Of a stretch of DNA of 64,000 bases, positions 1-7,979 are shown in pieces. The notes under the pieces are model-generated. The model did not search any database, was not told the DNA's origin, and worked only from the letters and a program-made list of their open reading frames with translations. The translations under genes were made by a program, and so were the position numbers. The DNA is from Streptosporangium sp. NBC_01755 (GTDB lineage Bacteria; Actinomycetota; Actinomycetes; Streptosporangiales; Streptosporangiaceae). Position 1 is the first letter of the stretch. Every line of letters begins with the position of its first letter. The stretch covers positions 992,001-1,056,000 of the forward strand of contig NZ_CP109131.1 of the NCBI RefSeq assembly GCF_035917995.1, written 5' to 3'.

Positions 1-1
1 A

Positions 2-2362
2 CTGGAGGGCATCACCCGCGCCGACGGCACAGTGGACACCTGGCTGCCGGAGCACGGCGCCGACCCGTGCCGCGGCACCATCGCGATCGAGCTCGACTGG
101 CTCGATGACGGTACGGACGCCGGCGACGACCGGCCGGACACCGCGGCGATCGAGGAGGTGGTCACCATGTTCGACGCCGCGCCGCGCCCGGCGCGGCCCA
201 CCTGCCCGTACGGCCACACGCCGGAGCCCGGCATCCAGTTGCTCGTGGACGTCGACGACGCGATCCCGGTCACCCCGGAGCAGCGCCGGCAGCCGCTCAA
301 CATGGAACAGGACGGGCAGAAGCCCTTCCTCCGCTTCCGGGAGGCCAACTTCACGCCCGGCCGGTCCGACCTGTTCCGCTACAACCTCTGGGGCTTCCAG
401 CACGACGACACCGACAGCAGCGGATGGTGCTGCCACGGGCGGGACTTCATGGTCACCCTCGGCACCTGGCCGGACGTGCCGGTACGGGCGCAGAGCGGGA
501 CGCTCGCCCATGAACTCGGCCATGCCCTCGGCCTCGGCCACGGCGGCGCGGACGACGTCAACCACAAACCGAACCACCTGTCGGTGATGAACTACAACTA
601 CCAGTTCGTAGGATTGCCGGACATCAGCGAATGGCGCGCGCGGATAGAGGCGATCGGCCCGGCCACCGACGGGGGCACCCGCCTTCGAGTGGCACTCGAC
701 CAGGTGAGCACGCTCGACTACTCCCGGGCCGTGCTGCCGCCGCTCGACCGTCGGCGCCTCGACGAGCACACCGGTATCGGCATCAGCACCGACACCATGG
801 CGGCGTGGTGGGACAACGAGGGCACCCTGCGGGTGGGCGACGGCTCGGCCGGGCTGGACTGGGACCTCGACGACACGCTCGACGCCGCTCCGGTCGCGGT
901 CGACGTCAACGGCGAGTTCCAGAAGTGCGTCGAGGGCACCGACCCGGACCGTACCCCTCCGAACAACGACGACCTGGAGACCGCGCCCTCCCCCGGCACC
1001 GATGACCTGTCCAGGTACGGGCTGATCTACGCCGGCCTCAACGGGCGGTGCGAGACGCCGGCCGTGCCGGGCGACACAGCGAAGGTCGCGAACGGGTACG
1101 ACTACCCGGTGGAGTACGGCTACGACGACACCTTGGACGGCGCCGACGACTGGGCACGCCTCGGGTTCCGCATCGGTGTCTCGCCGGATGCCGGGCAGGC
1201 CCTGCCCGCGCCGGTCCCCGAGATGGGCACGGCGGAGATCAAACGCCACCGGGCGCGCGTCATCGACGCGCTGGTCGCGGCGAGCAGCACGGCACCCGGG
1301 GCGGCGCCGCGCTGGGGTTACGCGTACATGGACCGGGCCACCACGGCCGAAGCGCCGATCGGTGCGGTGACGCCGCTCAACCCGTACTGGCAGTGGAGCA
1401 CCGGCCGACTCGACCCTGCCACCGCGGACCGGCGCGCCACCGTGGTGCACACCGGCACCGGCGAGTACGAGGTACGCCTTCCCGGGGTCGCCTCGGCGAC
1501 CGGGATCGCACACGTGACCGCGTACCGGACCGTGTACCGTGGCCGTACCTGCGGGGTTGTCAGCCACGTTCCCGACGGCCCGGATGAGCTGATCCGGGTG
1601 CGCTGCCTCAACGAAGCCGGCGCGCCGGTGGACTGGTGGTTCACGATCTTCTTCGCCGCGCCCAGCGGCGGGACGCGCCCCTACGCCACCGTCCGGTACG
1701 ACGACGGCGCCGGGGGTACGGCCACGGTGGACCCGGTCCACAACAATGGCACGGTGAACTCGGGCGGTGGCGTCAACCGCGTACTGCGTGAGGGCACCGG
1801 GCGGTACCGGGTGATCCTGGAGGGTACGGCGTTCGCCGCGGGAGCCGGGTACGTTCAGGTGACGCCGTACGGCGCCGGGGCAGCGGTACGTTGCAACCCG
1901 TCGGGCACCACGCCCGGCGCGGGCCGGGTGGAAATCACCGTGGCCTGCTACGCGATCGGCGGCGCGGCCACCGCACAGCCCGCGGACTCGCCATGGCTGC
2001 TGTCCTACGTGGACGGTGCGGGTCTGCACCGGGACGCGGGTACACCGGCCGCCTACGTCGGCGTCACCGGTGACCCGGCCGACCCGGTCGTGGACGCGGC
2101 CCGCTCGTTCAGCGGCAACGGAGAGGTGCCCGTGGTCGCCCGGCTCGGCGTGGGCTACTACCGTCTGACCTGGAACACGCTGGGCAAAACCGGCGACAGC
2201 GTGCAGGTCACCGCAACTGGAGCAGGCGGCGGCTACTGCCACCTCGGCACCATCGACTCGTACGCCGCACCACCCCGTTTATCCATCTATGTCTGGTGTC
2301 ACACCCCCACGGGGGCCCGTGGCGACAGTACGTTCGGCGTCGCGTACGTTCGCGCGCCCTGA
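2..2362 (+). CDS. Secreted metzincin-type zinc metalloprotease (5' end outside window)
   Basis: The reading frame is open from base 2, so the N-terminus with any signal peptide lies upstream of the window. The zinc-binding motif HELGHALGLGH (bases 508-540) is the metzincin HExxHxxGxxH signature, and the SVMNY stretch about 15 residues later fits the Met-turn. The roughly 300 C-terminal residues contain three related ~80-95 residue modules (from about 1447, 1786 and 2131). Each starts with a G-x-G-x-Y-x-V/L pattern and carries Cys residues, which suggests extracellular beta-sandwich appendages. The role is probably extracellular proteolysis; the substrate is unknown. The metzincin fold is clear, the subfamily is not. 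Confidence 0.85.
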   Translation: MEGITRADGTVDTWLPEHGADPCRGTIAIELDWLDDGTDAGDDRPDTAAIEEVVTMFDAAPRPARPTCPYGHTPEPGIQLLVDVDDAIPVTPEQRRQPLNMEQDGQKPFLRFREANFTPGRSDLFRYNLWGFQHDDTDSSGWCCHGRDFMVTLGTWPDVPVRAQSGTLAHELGHALGLGHGGADDVNHKPNHLSVMNYNYQFVGLPDISEWRARIEAIGPATDGGTRLRVALDQVSTLDYSRAVLPPLDRRRLDEHTGIGISTDTMAAWWDNEGTLRVGDGSAGLDWDLDDTLDAAPVAVDVNGEFQKCVEGTDPDRTPPNNDDLETAPSPGTDDLSRYGLIYAGLNGRCETPAVPGDTAKVANGYDYPVEYGYDDTLDGADDWARLGFRIGVSPDAGQALPAPVPEMGTAEIKRHRARVIDALVAASSTAPGAAPRWGYAYMDRATTAEAPIGAVTPLNPYWQWSTGRLDPATADRRATVVHTGTGEYEVRLPGVASATGIAHVTAYRTVYRGRTCGVVSHVPDGPDELIRVRCLNEAGAPVDWWFTIFFAAPSGGTRPYATVRYDDGAGGTATVDPVHNNGTVNSGGGVNRVLREGTGRYRVILEGTAFAAGAGYVQVTPYGAGAAVRCNPSGTTPGAGRVEITVACYAIGGAATAQPADSPWLLSYVDGAGLHRDAGTPAAYVGVTGDPADPVVDAARSFSGNGEVPVVARLGVGYYRLTWNTLGKTGDSVQVTATGAGGGYCHLGTIDSYAAPPRLSIYVWCHTPTGARGDSTFGVAYVRAP

Positions 2363-2496
2363 CCCCGGTTCGCCACCGAGGTCAGCCCTGGCAGGCATCG
2401 GCGCGACCCGCCGCCGTGGGCCCGTTACCCCCGCGGAGGTGCGCACAAGGCCGGCCAGTCCCTGAACATGAACGGTTTCGGCCGACCTTGCGGCGG

Positions 2497-3399
2497 TCAC
2501 TTGCGCCAGACGACGTACGAGATCTCCAGCGGCGCGTCGCCCACCGGCACGGCGCGGACCTGGACCGCGAGGAGATTGTCCTCCGCGGTGCGCGCGCATG
2601 CCCAGTCACCGGCTTTCATCTTGCCGACCTCCACCATGCCGTAGTCGTGAGTCGCCAGCGCGTCCGCGCACGCAGCGCTGTCCGGGCGGCCGTCGATGTC
2701 GATGGGGGTGATGGGGAGGGCTCCGCCGCCGGCCGTCCACAGCGCACGGTAGGGGCTGACGTACCAGAGATCGCTGACATTCGGCCGCACCTCGCCGATC
2801 TTTCCGGTCTCGGCGTCCAGGTAGTCCTGGTCCTTCAGGGAGACCTCGGCCTCGTACAGAACCTCACCGGCCGTGAGTGGAGATGTCGTGTCCGACGGCG
2901 TGAGCCTGGGAGCCGACGGCGTGAGCCTGGGAGCCGACGGCGTGAGCCTGGGAGCCGACGGCGTGAGCCTGGGAGCCGACGGTGTGGGCCTGGGAGCCGG
3001 CGTGGTGCCGGCAGGCGTCGGGATACCCGAGGAGGAAGGGGAGGGCGAGGAGTGCGCAGTGGCGGCCGATGTGACGTCGGCGGGTTCATTGAGGTACTGC
3101 TCGATCATCGCACCGGTCACTCCCGCGCCGGTGCCGATCAGTATCACCATCATCATCGCCCGAAGCCCGACCGGCCGCCCGAAGAGCTGGATCAGTCCGA
3201 GCAGGCCGGCCAGGACCGACAGCAGTCCTGCGACGAGTATTCCCTGCCGCGAGCCGCTGGTGATCAGCTGCGTCACGGCTGCGATGTCGGCGACCGAGCC
3301 GAGCCCGACAAGAATGTTCGTCCGCCAGACGGCGCCGCGAGCGGTCCCCGAGTCGGCAGTGTCAGTGGAGGAGTGCGACTCCGTCCCCGCATCGTTCAT
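2497..3399 (-). CDS. Three-TM membrane protein with Pro-rich repeat linker and extracytoplasmic domain
   Basis: A protein of about 300 residues with no recognised family. The N-terminal third has three hydrophobic segments (around ITSGSRQGILVAGLLSVLAG, then GLRAMMMVILIGTGAG). A Ser/Pro-rich linker follows, containing five near-identical seven-residue units (SAPRLTP) encoded by a 21-bp tandem repeat. The C-terminal ~120 residues contain Cys and several aromatic residues and are probably outside the membrane. ATG at 3399 is chosen because GGGA precedes it at a workable distance; GTG at 3411 is an alternative. The linker probably spaces the domain from the membrane, and its length could vary between strains. 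Confidence 0.65.
   Translation of the reverse strand: MNDAGTESHSSTDTADSGTARGAVWRTNILVGLGSVADIAAVTQLITSGSRQGILVAGLLSVLAGLLGLIQLFGRPVGLRAMMMVILIGTGAGVTGAMIEQYLNEPADVTSAATAHSSPSPSSSGIPTPAGTTPAPRPTPSAPRLTPSAPRLTPSAPRLTPSAPRLTPSDTTSPLTAGEVLYEAEVSLKDQDYLDAETGKIGEVRPNVSDLWYVSPYRALWTAGGGALPITPIDIDGRPDSAACADALATHDYGMVEVGKMKAGDWACARTAEDNLLAVQVRAVPVGDAPLEISYVVWRK
2894..2998. repeat. 21-bp minisatellite, five units
   Basis: Five tandem 21-bp units (period visible at 2894, 2915, 2936, 2957 and 2978; the last one diverges) lie in frame inside the membrane-protein gene and encode SAPRLTP repeats. Because the period is a multiple of three, copy changes would lengthen or shorten the linker without a frameshift. 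Confidence 0.9.
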
Positions 3400-3513
3400 A
3401 CCCAGTCCCACTCGGTAGGCGATCCGTTTCGCTGCGTGTCAACGCGGCCGTGCGTTGAGTATCGCAAGCAACGCCGGCACCGTCACACCTTCTCCTATTT
3501 CGTTATAGGGGCG

Positions 3514-4038
3514 CTAGTAACCCATTTCATACCGGGAGGGTGCTGCTTCCACGTCCTGCGGATACCTGTACGTAGGGGGGCCGGTGAAATAGAACTCACG
3601 GCCGTCGACTCTGACCAGTCTTTCGGCTCCCCCAGCGTTCATGCGCAAGCTTGCGAAGTCCGCACCGGCGTTGTCGATTGCGAACTTGTGCGACTCGCGG
3701 ATTTTCCCTCCCCCAGTGGGAAGCGCGACATGAAACGAGGTTGCCAAAAGCCCCCTGCCCCCGTATTCGCGTTTTCCACCTGACGTACGGGCATAGACGA
3801 TCACCGATGCTCGTCCAAGACGAGGGACTGGTATCTGCACCACCTTCCGGCCTCCAGAGGGAACGTGAAGCCATCCCATCGAACTGTCGGTCGAGTACAG
3901 ATGCATCGCACAATAGAGATCTTTACCGGTGCTGTTCTCGTAGGTGAATGGCTTGAGCACCAGTTCTTTGGCCCACTTTCGGGCATTCCAGCCAAGCTTG
4001 CCGAGATGGTAGACCCCAAAGATGACCGGCTCAGGCAT
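3514..4038 (-). CDS. Hypothetical protein, 174 residues
   Basis: ATG at 4038 is preceded by GAGGTG five bases upstream; the frame stays open further upstream but with no similar signal. The protein starts MPEPVIFGVYHLGK and is rich in beta-prone, aromatic and basic residues. It has no signal peptide, no membrane segment and no motif I recognise. Base composition is less GC-rich than the neighbouring core genes, which fits an accessory gene. No function is assigned. Confidence 0.6.
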   Translation of the reverse strand: MPEPVIFGVYHLGKLGWNARKWAKELVLKPFTYENSTGKDLYCAMHLYSTDSSMGWLHVPSGGRKVVQIPVPRLGRASVIVYARTSGGKREYGGRGLLATSFHVALPTGGGKIRESHKFAIDNAGADFASLRMNAGGAERLVRVDGREFYFTGPPTYRYPQDVEAAPSRYEMGY

Positions 4039-4414
4039 AACTGCACCTCTAAGTGCTGGATTGCATACACGCCGAGTGTAAGACGCCAAGGGCGTGTTTG
4101 AGAAGCGTTGAAACGATCCACATTTCGACGCTGTACTGGTATGTGGTGCGCCGATAGCAGAGATACCGAACTCATGCCAACCTGATCTCGCAGGCCGCGA
4201 GCCGATTGCGACCAAGTTGCCTTGATCGGCAAATGAGGAAGCCCCCGACGGAAGGGTTGTCGACCAAGATCAACTATTACGCCAGGGGCTCACCTATCTT
4301 TAATTCGTGGAGTTACACCAGGCTGAAGGCCAAGCCGGTCTCGACCCGGAACCTGTCAACCTTTCCTGCCTCCCGGCGGCACCTGCCGCGGGCCGTTCGT
4401 ATGTCCGGCCGAGG
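4039..4414. other. 376-bp non-coding gap
   Basis: This lies between two minus-strand genes. It has moderately AT-rich stretches (for example 4260-4310) and should hold the promoter of the 174-residue protein. The only structure seen is the GC hairpin at 4372-4392, listed separately. No convincing coding sequence. Confidence 0.5.
4372..4392 (-). terminator. GC-rich hairpin after lamin-tail gene
   Basis: The stem is built from CCC-G-GCGGCA and TGCCGC-GGG with a two-base loop, about 23 bases beyond the stop codon of the minus-strand lamin-tail gene. There is no strong T tract, which is common in actinomycetes. Possible terminator. Confidence 0.4.
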
Positions 4415-4885
4415 TCAGCAGATCTTGTAGCCGTGCCGCGTCGAACTGTACGAGCAGGAGTCCACCAGCGTGCCGGACACGTTCCGCAGGTACGCGGCGT
4501 CCTGGCCCTGGTTCCAGATGTAGGCGAAGGTTCCTCCGCTCCTGCCCCAGTAGAGGGTAGTGGCGGTGTTCCTACCCTTGCCGGTCCGCACGGTGACCGT
4601 CTTCCCGGCTCCGAGGGTGAACGTGCCGAACGTGTAGATGTGATCCGGCCGTTTCGTCTTGTCGCGGAGGGTCCAGCCCTTGAGGCTGACGGCCTTCCTG
4701 GTGGTGTTCTTGATCTGCGCGTACTCGCCGTTCAGGCTGCTGTTCGCGCCGAAGTCCGGCGAGCCGGGCGAATCGTAGTAGATCTTGGTGATCTGAACGG
4801 CAGGGCCCGCAGCGTGGGCGGGCGAGGAGACGACGACCACTCCGGCGGCCAGCACGGCGGCCGTCAGCAGAGACCGGATACGCAC
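4415..4885 (-). CDS. Secreted lamin-tail domain (LTD) protein
   Basis: A 156-residue protein. GTG at 4885 has TAGGAG seven bases upstream, and the frame from it begins with a textbook signal peptide (VRIRSLLTAAVLAAG...SSPAHA, cleavage after AHA). The mature part matches the immunoglobulin-like lamin-tail pattern: an N-terminal VQITKIYYDSPG strand, then E-Y-A-Q-I-K-N-T, GWTLRD, and a C-terminal NQGQDAAYLRN...G..VDSCSY. LTD domains in bacteria are usually secreted and often associated with cell-surface or nuclease proteins; here the domain stands alone. It probably acts outside the cell. Confidence 0.8.
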   Translation of the reverse strand: MRIRSLLTAAVLAAGVVVVSSPAHAAGPAVQITKIYYDSPGSPDFGANSSLNGEYAQIKNTTRKAVSLKGWTLRDKTKRPDHIYTFGTFTLGAGKTVTVRTGKGRNTATTLYWGRSGGTFAYIWNQGQDAAYLRNVSGTLVDSCSYSSTRHGYKIC

Positions 4886-5196
4886 AGAGATACTCCTAAA
4901 ATGGAGAATAGGATCCAAAACGATTATATCGATAGCAATAGGTATCAATATGATCATTCCTGTATCGACTTGGCATCCGACAGAGCTTTTATATGCCGGA
5001 CACACCTCGGGGCGAGGATCCGATATTCACCTCCACGGTGAGCAGGGATCCACACGTGCGTCCGCGTCGCGCCCCCATCACCGCCTGGAATGCTCGCCGT
5101 CCCAGCCTGCGTCCCCCCTTCTGGACAACTCGCACTTCCACATGATCGACTTCGAAAGTCCAAACGCAGCGAGCCGAGAGATGACCTCACAAGCCC
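4886..5196. other. Divergent intergenic region with AT-rich island
   Basis: About 310 bases separate the divergent lamin-tail and HTH-like genes. Bases 4895-5000 are strikingly AT-rich for this genome (several TAT/ATA runs and a near-palindromic ATCGATA...TATCAAT arrangement), so promoters for both directions probably lie here. No gene is seen. Confidence 0.5.
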
Positions 5197-5844
5197 ATGA
5201 CCCTCATCACCCTGCGGCAAGCCGCCGTCCGCTTCGACCTCCCCGGCGCCGCCCTACAGAAGATCGCTGCTGCGGGTCTGCTTCCTGCGGTCGGTCAACA
5301 CGGCGACAAGCCGGTCATCCCTACGGACGTGGCGCAACGGATCCGGGCTCGCTCCGCTGTGGCGCTACATCACCTCCTGTCAACGACAACGGGCAACGCC
5401 ACGATGGCGGTGTTGCGCGTCGACGTGGCGAAGCATGTCCCAGATGAAGATCGCCCCTTCATCGGCTTTCACGCCGATCTGACACCTGAGGACCTGCTGG
5501 AGGCGCTGCGCGGATGGTGGGTGGGGAGACCGGAAAAGATCGCCCAGGCAGGGATTCTCCCGGTGACACTCGGCGGATTCGTTGTCGCCGTACTAACGGG
5601 ACTGAGCAGCTGGGACACCAAACTGACCGACAATGGCCTGACCCGTCATCGTTTCGACGCGAGACTCGCCGGCTACATCAGCGACCTCGACACGGCCACC
5701 AACATGATCACGATCGGTACAGCCGACGACCTGCGAATCGCCAAGCTCCTTCTCGGCAAGCGCCTCAAATCCACGTCCGGCGGTCCGATCGCCTACGTGA
5801 CCGCAGCCGCTCATCAACCGGCCTCCGGGATCAGCGGCCACTGA
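5197..5844 (+). CDS. Hypothetical protein with winged-helix-like N-terminus
   Basis: A 215-residue protein. The first ~45 residues (LRQAAVRFDLPGAALQKIAA...GLLPAV) resemble the helix-turn-helix of MerR/excisionase-like DNA-binding domains. The rest is mixed alpha/beta with no motif I recognise and no membrane segment. The ATG has only a weak purine-rich stretch (GAGAGATG) upstream. The gene ends 19 bases before the truncated copy of the rnpB 3' end, so it lies just outside the repeat-bounded block. DNA binding is an inference. Confidence 0.6.
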   Translation: MTLITLRQAAVRFDLPGAALQKIAAAGLLPAVGQHGDKPVIPTDVAQRIRARSAVALHHLLSTTTGNATMAVLRVDVAKHVPDEDRPFIGFHADLTPEDLLEALRGWWVGRPEKIAQAGILPVTLGGFVVAVLTGLSSWDTKLTDNGLTRHRFDARLAGYISDLDTATNMITIGTADDLRIAKLLLGKRLKSTSGGPIAYVTAAAHQPASGISGH

Positions 5845-5863
5845 TCCCGCGGAACACGGGCAC

Positions 5864-5930
5864 GTAGTGATTGCTCCGTCGCAGGTCAAAGCCATAAGGG
5901 CGGATGGGTCGGCCTGTAGGCCGGGTTCTG
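5864..5930 (-). repeat. Direct repeat copy A: rnpB 3'-end remnant
   Basis: These 67 bases match 14475-14541 with four mismatches (at 5867, 5905, 5907 and 5928). The match covers the last ~32 bases of RNase P RNA (the conserved AACCCGGCCTACAGGCC end) plus ~35 bases beyond it. Upstream in the RNA sense the similarity stops, so this copy cannot be a functional RNA. The arrangement resembles an attachment-site duplication flanking 5931-14474. Confidence 0.8.
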
Positions 5931-6003
5931 ATCCGGCGTGCTCACGACCTGCACGCCGGCCAGCGACCTGCCTCCTGACCTACGGGAACGCTGCCATCCT
6001 TTG

Positions 6004-6952
6004 ACGGTCGCGTCCACGGACGTGGTGTACGAGCATCCGAGTCCGGTAAGCCGGTCACGGTGGAAAAGCGCGGCGTTGTCCGTGGGGAAAAGCGCGGCGA
6101 GGGTGGTGGAGTGGTTCAGGGCCGCTCGTCGGTGTCGCGTCGTGCGGGGTCGAAGATCAAAAGCGCAGCGAGGGCAGTGGAGTGGCCCAAGACCGCTCAT
6201 CGGTGTCGCGTCGTGCGGGGTCGAAGACCGCTCATCGGTGTCGCGTCGTGCGGGGTCGAAGACCGCTCATCGGTGTCGCGTCGTGCGGGGTCGAAGATCA
6301 AAAGCGCAGCGAGGGCAGTGGAGTGGCCCAAGACCGCTCATCGGTACGGGTCCGCCGCGGTGCGGCAGGATTCGGGGCCGCTCCTCGCCGCTGCTCGCCG
6401 CCGCCTCGCGCGGGGCTCTCGCCGTGCGGGGTACGAAGGTCCGCGGGGCGTCCGGTCACGGGTCGCCCCCGGCCGGGTGCGGGGACGAACCGGGCCTTCC
6501 ACCACGAAAAGCGGCCCACCCCGAGGGGCCGGAGTTGTGCTTTCCTTGATCTGGGTGAATCCGCACGCCCCCAGCGTGCCAACTCACCCAGATCATGGAA
6601 AATCCCCGATCGTCACCACCACGGCCCCGCCTCCACGCCCGCCATGACCCGCTTTGCCCCCTCCCGGAGCTCCACCGGCCCGCCCCCGGTCACCCACACC
6701 CGACCAACGCCCGCCCCCACCCCGCACGAGGCGTTACCGGTGAGCGGCCCCACACCACTCCACCGCCCTCGCCGCGCTTTTGACCTTCCACCCCGCACGA
6801 CGCGACACCGGTGAGCGGCCCCCAACCACTCCACCGCCCTCGCTGCGCTTTTCCCCACGGACTACGCCGCGCTTTTCAACGGCGATCAGCCAGGCGCGAC
6901 GCAGGTACCGATCTCAAACACTCGTACACCACCTGCGCGGACGCGACCGGCG
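6004..6952. repeat. ~950-bp imperfect inverted repeat with 35-bp tandem units
   Basis: The left arm (about 6004-6360) and the reverse complement of the right arm (about 6700-6952) share, in order, GGTCGCGTCC...GGTGTACGAG, AAAAGCGCGGCG, GTGGGGAAAAGCGC, GGTGGAGTGGTT, GGCCGCTC and GTGTCGCGTCGTGCGGGG. The left arm also holds exact 35-bp units at 6191, 6226 and 6261, a variant unit at 6120, and 36-bp spacers. A smaller inverted repeat (GATCTGGGTGA and TCACCCAGATC, about 6549-6595) lies inside. No plausible gene is present: the open frames simply echo the repeats. Confidence 0.8.
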
Positions 6953-6983
6953 CTGCGCGGCGTCGAGCTCGGCGACGGGTCCC

Positions 6984-7979
6984 TCAGTCCGGGTTGAGGT
7001 TCCGCCAGCCCGCGGCCAGCGAGCCGCCGATGGCGTCGATCACCTGCGGATCGGTCCAGTAGAAGGGGTGGACCAGCGGCGTGGCGAACACCGGCCACGG
7101 CCCCCGCACCGTCACCGGCCGGTCCATGGTGACCTGCCGCGCGTAGGCGGGGCCGAGCGGCCGCAGCGGATAGGCGATCACGTCGTCGCGGTCGTAGAAG
7201 TTGACCCACTCGCTCCTCAGCCGCGAGCCGCGGCCGGCGATGTCGGCGCCGGGGAAGTCGATGGGCCGGTCCAGGCCGGCGTCCGGGTTGCGCAGGCTCC
7301 AGAGGGCGAGCGGGCTGCCCATCGTGTACAGCCAGGCGAGGGTCTCACCCCGGGCGAGCGGCGAGGTGCCCATGACGGCGCGTACCGCGTCGGGGACGAG
7401 CTTGCGCCCGCGCAGGGTCTCCTGCTGGTCGTAGAGGTAGTCGCTGACCAGTACGGAACCGAAGGAGTGCGCGAGCACGCACAGCGGCGCCCGGTCACCC
7501 GCCTTGTCGGCGAGCACCGCCAGCGCCTGCGCGAGCACATGGTGCGCGGCGACGTAGTTCTCCTCGTTGAGCTTCCGGTCGTAGGCGATGATGTCGCCGA
7601 CGAAGTGCAGCGTCAGCCAGCGCGCCGTCGGGTAGTGCAGCGTGCGGATCTCGGGCGTGGTCCGCCGCACCAGGGACGCGAGCAGCCGCGCCAGCGACGC
7701 CGCCGATCCCGCGTTGACGCTCTTGACGATGCCTTCGAGGTGGTCGTCGAAGAACGTTCCGGCGTCGTCCCCGCACATCTTGGCGAACAGCTCGCGCTGC
7801 CGGCCCTCGATGTGCGGCGCCCAGTAGACGGGCTCGATGACCAGCGCGTTGTCGGCGTCGAGCGGGCTCAGGCCGAGCTCGGCGGCGAAGCTGCGGCGCA
7901 GCAGCCTGGCCGGTTCCGCGGCGAAGGCGGGGTCGGCGATCTCGACGCCGTGCACGATCGCGACGGCGATGCGGTTCAC
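6984..7979 (-). CDS. Alpha/beta hydrolase, last gene of the oxidoreductase operon
   Basis: A 331-residue protein. GTG at 7979 overlaps the upstream stop as GTGA and has AAGAAGGG upstream. The N-terminal VAIVHGVEI supplies the HG oxyanion loop, and the nucleophile elbow is LAHSFGSVL (A-H-S-x-G), as in serine esterases and lipases. There is no signal peptide, so it is probably cytoplasmic. It closes a five-gene operon with a GMC oxidoreductase and a PCMH-type FAD oxidase, so an ester or lactone produced by those enzymes is a plausible substrate. That is an inference. Confidence 0.8.
   Translation of the reverse strand: MNRIAVAIVHGVEIADPAFAAEPARLLRRSFAAELGLSPLDADNALVIEPVYWAPHIEGRQRELFAKMCGDDAGTFFDDHLEGIVKSVNAGSAASLARLLASLVRRTTPEIRTLHYPTARWLTLHFVGDIIAYDRKLNEENYVAAHHVLAQALAVLADKAGDRAPLCVLAHSFGSVLVSDYLYDQQETLRGRKLVPDAVRAVMGTSPLARGETLAWLYTMGSPLALWSLRNPDAGLDRPIDFPGADIAGRGSRLRSEWVNFYDRDDVIAYPLRPLGPAYARQVTMDRPVTVRGPWPVFATPLVHPFYWTDPQVIDAIGGSLAAGWRNLNPD

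Noticed and set aside
2894..2998. CRISPR-like spacing of repeats
   Set aside because: Units are contiguous without spacers and encode a protein linker.
5931..6100. A second complete RNase P RNA next to the copy A repeat
   Set aside because: Beyond the shared 67 bases the conserved RNase P blocks and the 5' P1 strand are missing, so only an end remnant is present.
6120..6330. 35-bp repeats with 36-bp intervals as a CRISPR array
   Set aside because: Three units are directly adjacent, and the 36-bp intervals are identical to each other rather than unique spacers; no cas genes are nearby.
6060..6860. Several overlapping open frames of about 200 codons on both strands
   Set aside because: They are built of the 35-bp repeats and the inverted repeat, are Arg/Ser/Gly-rich, lack ribosome-binding sites and contradict each other in frame.
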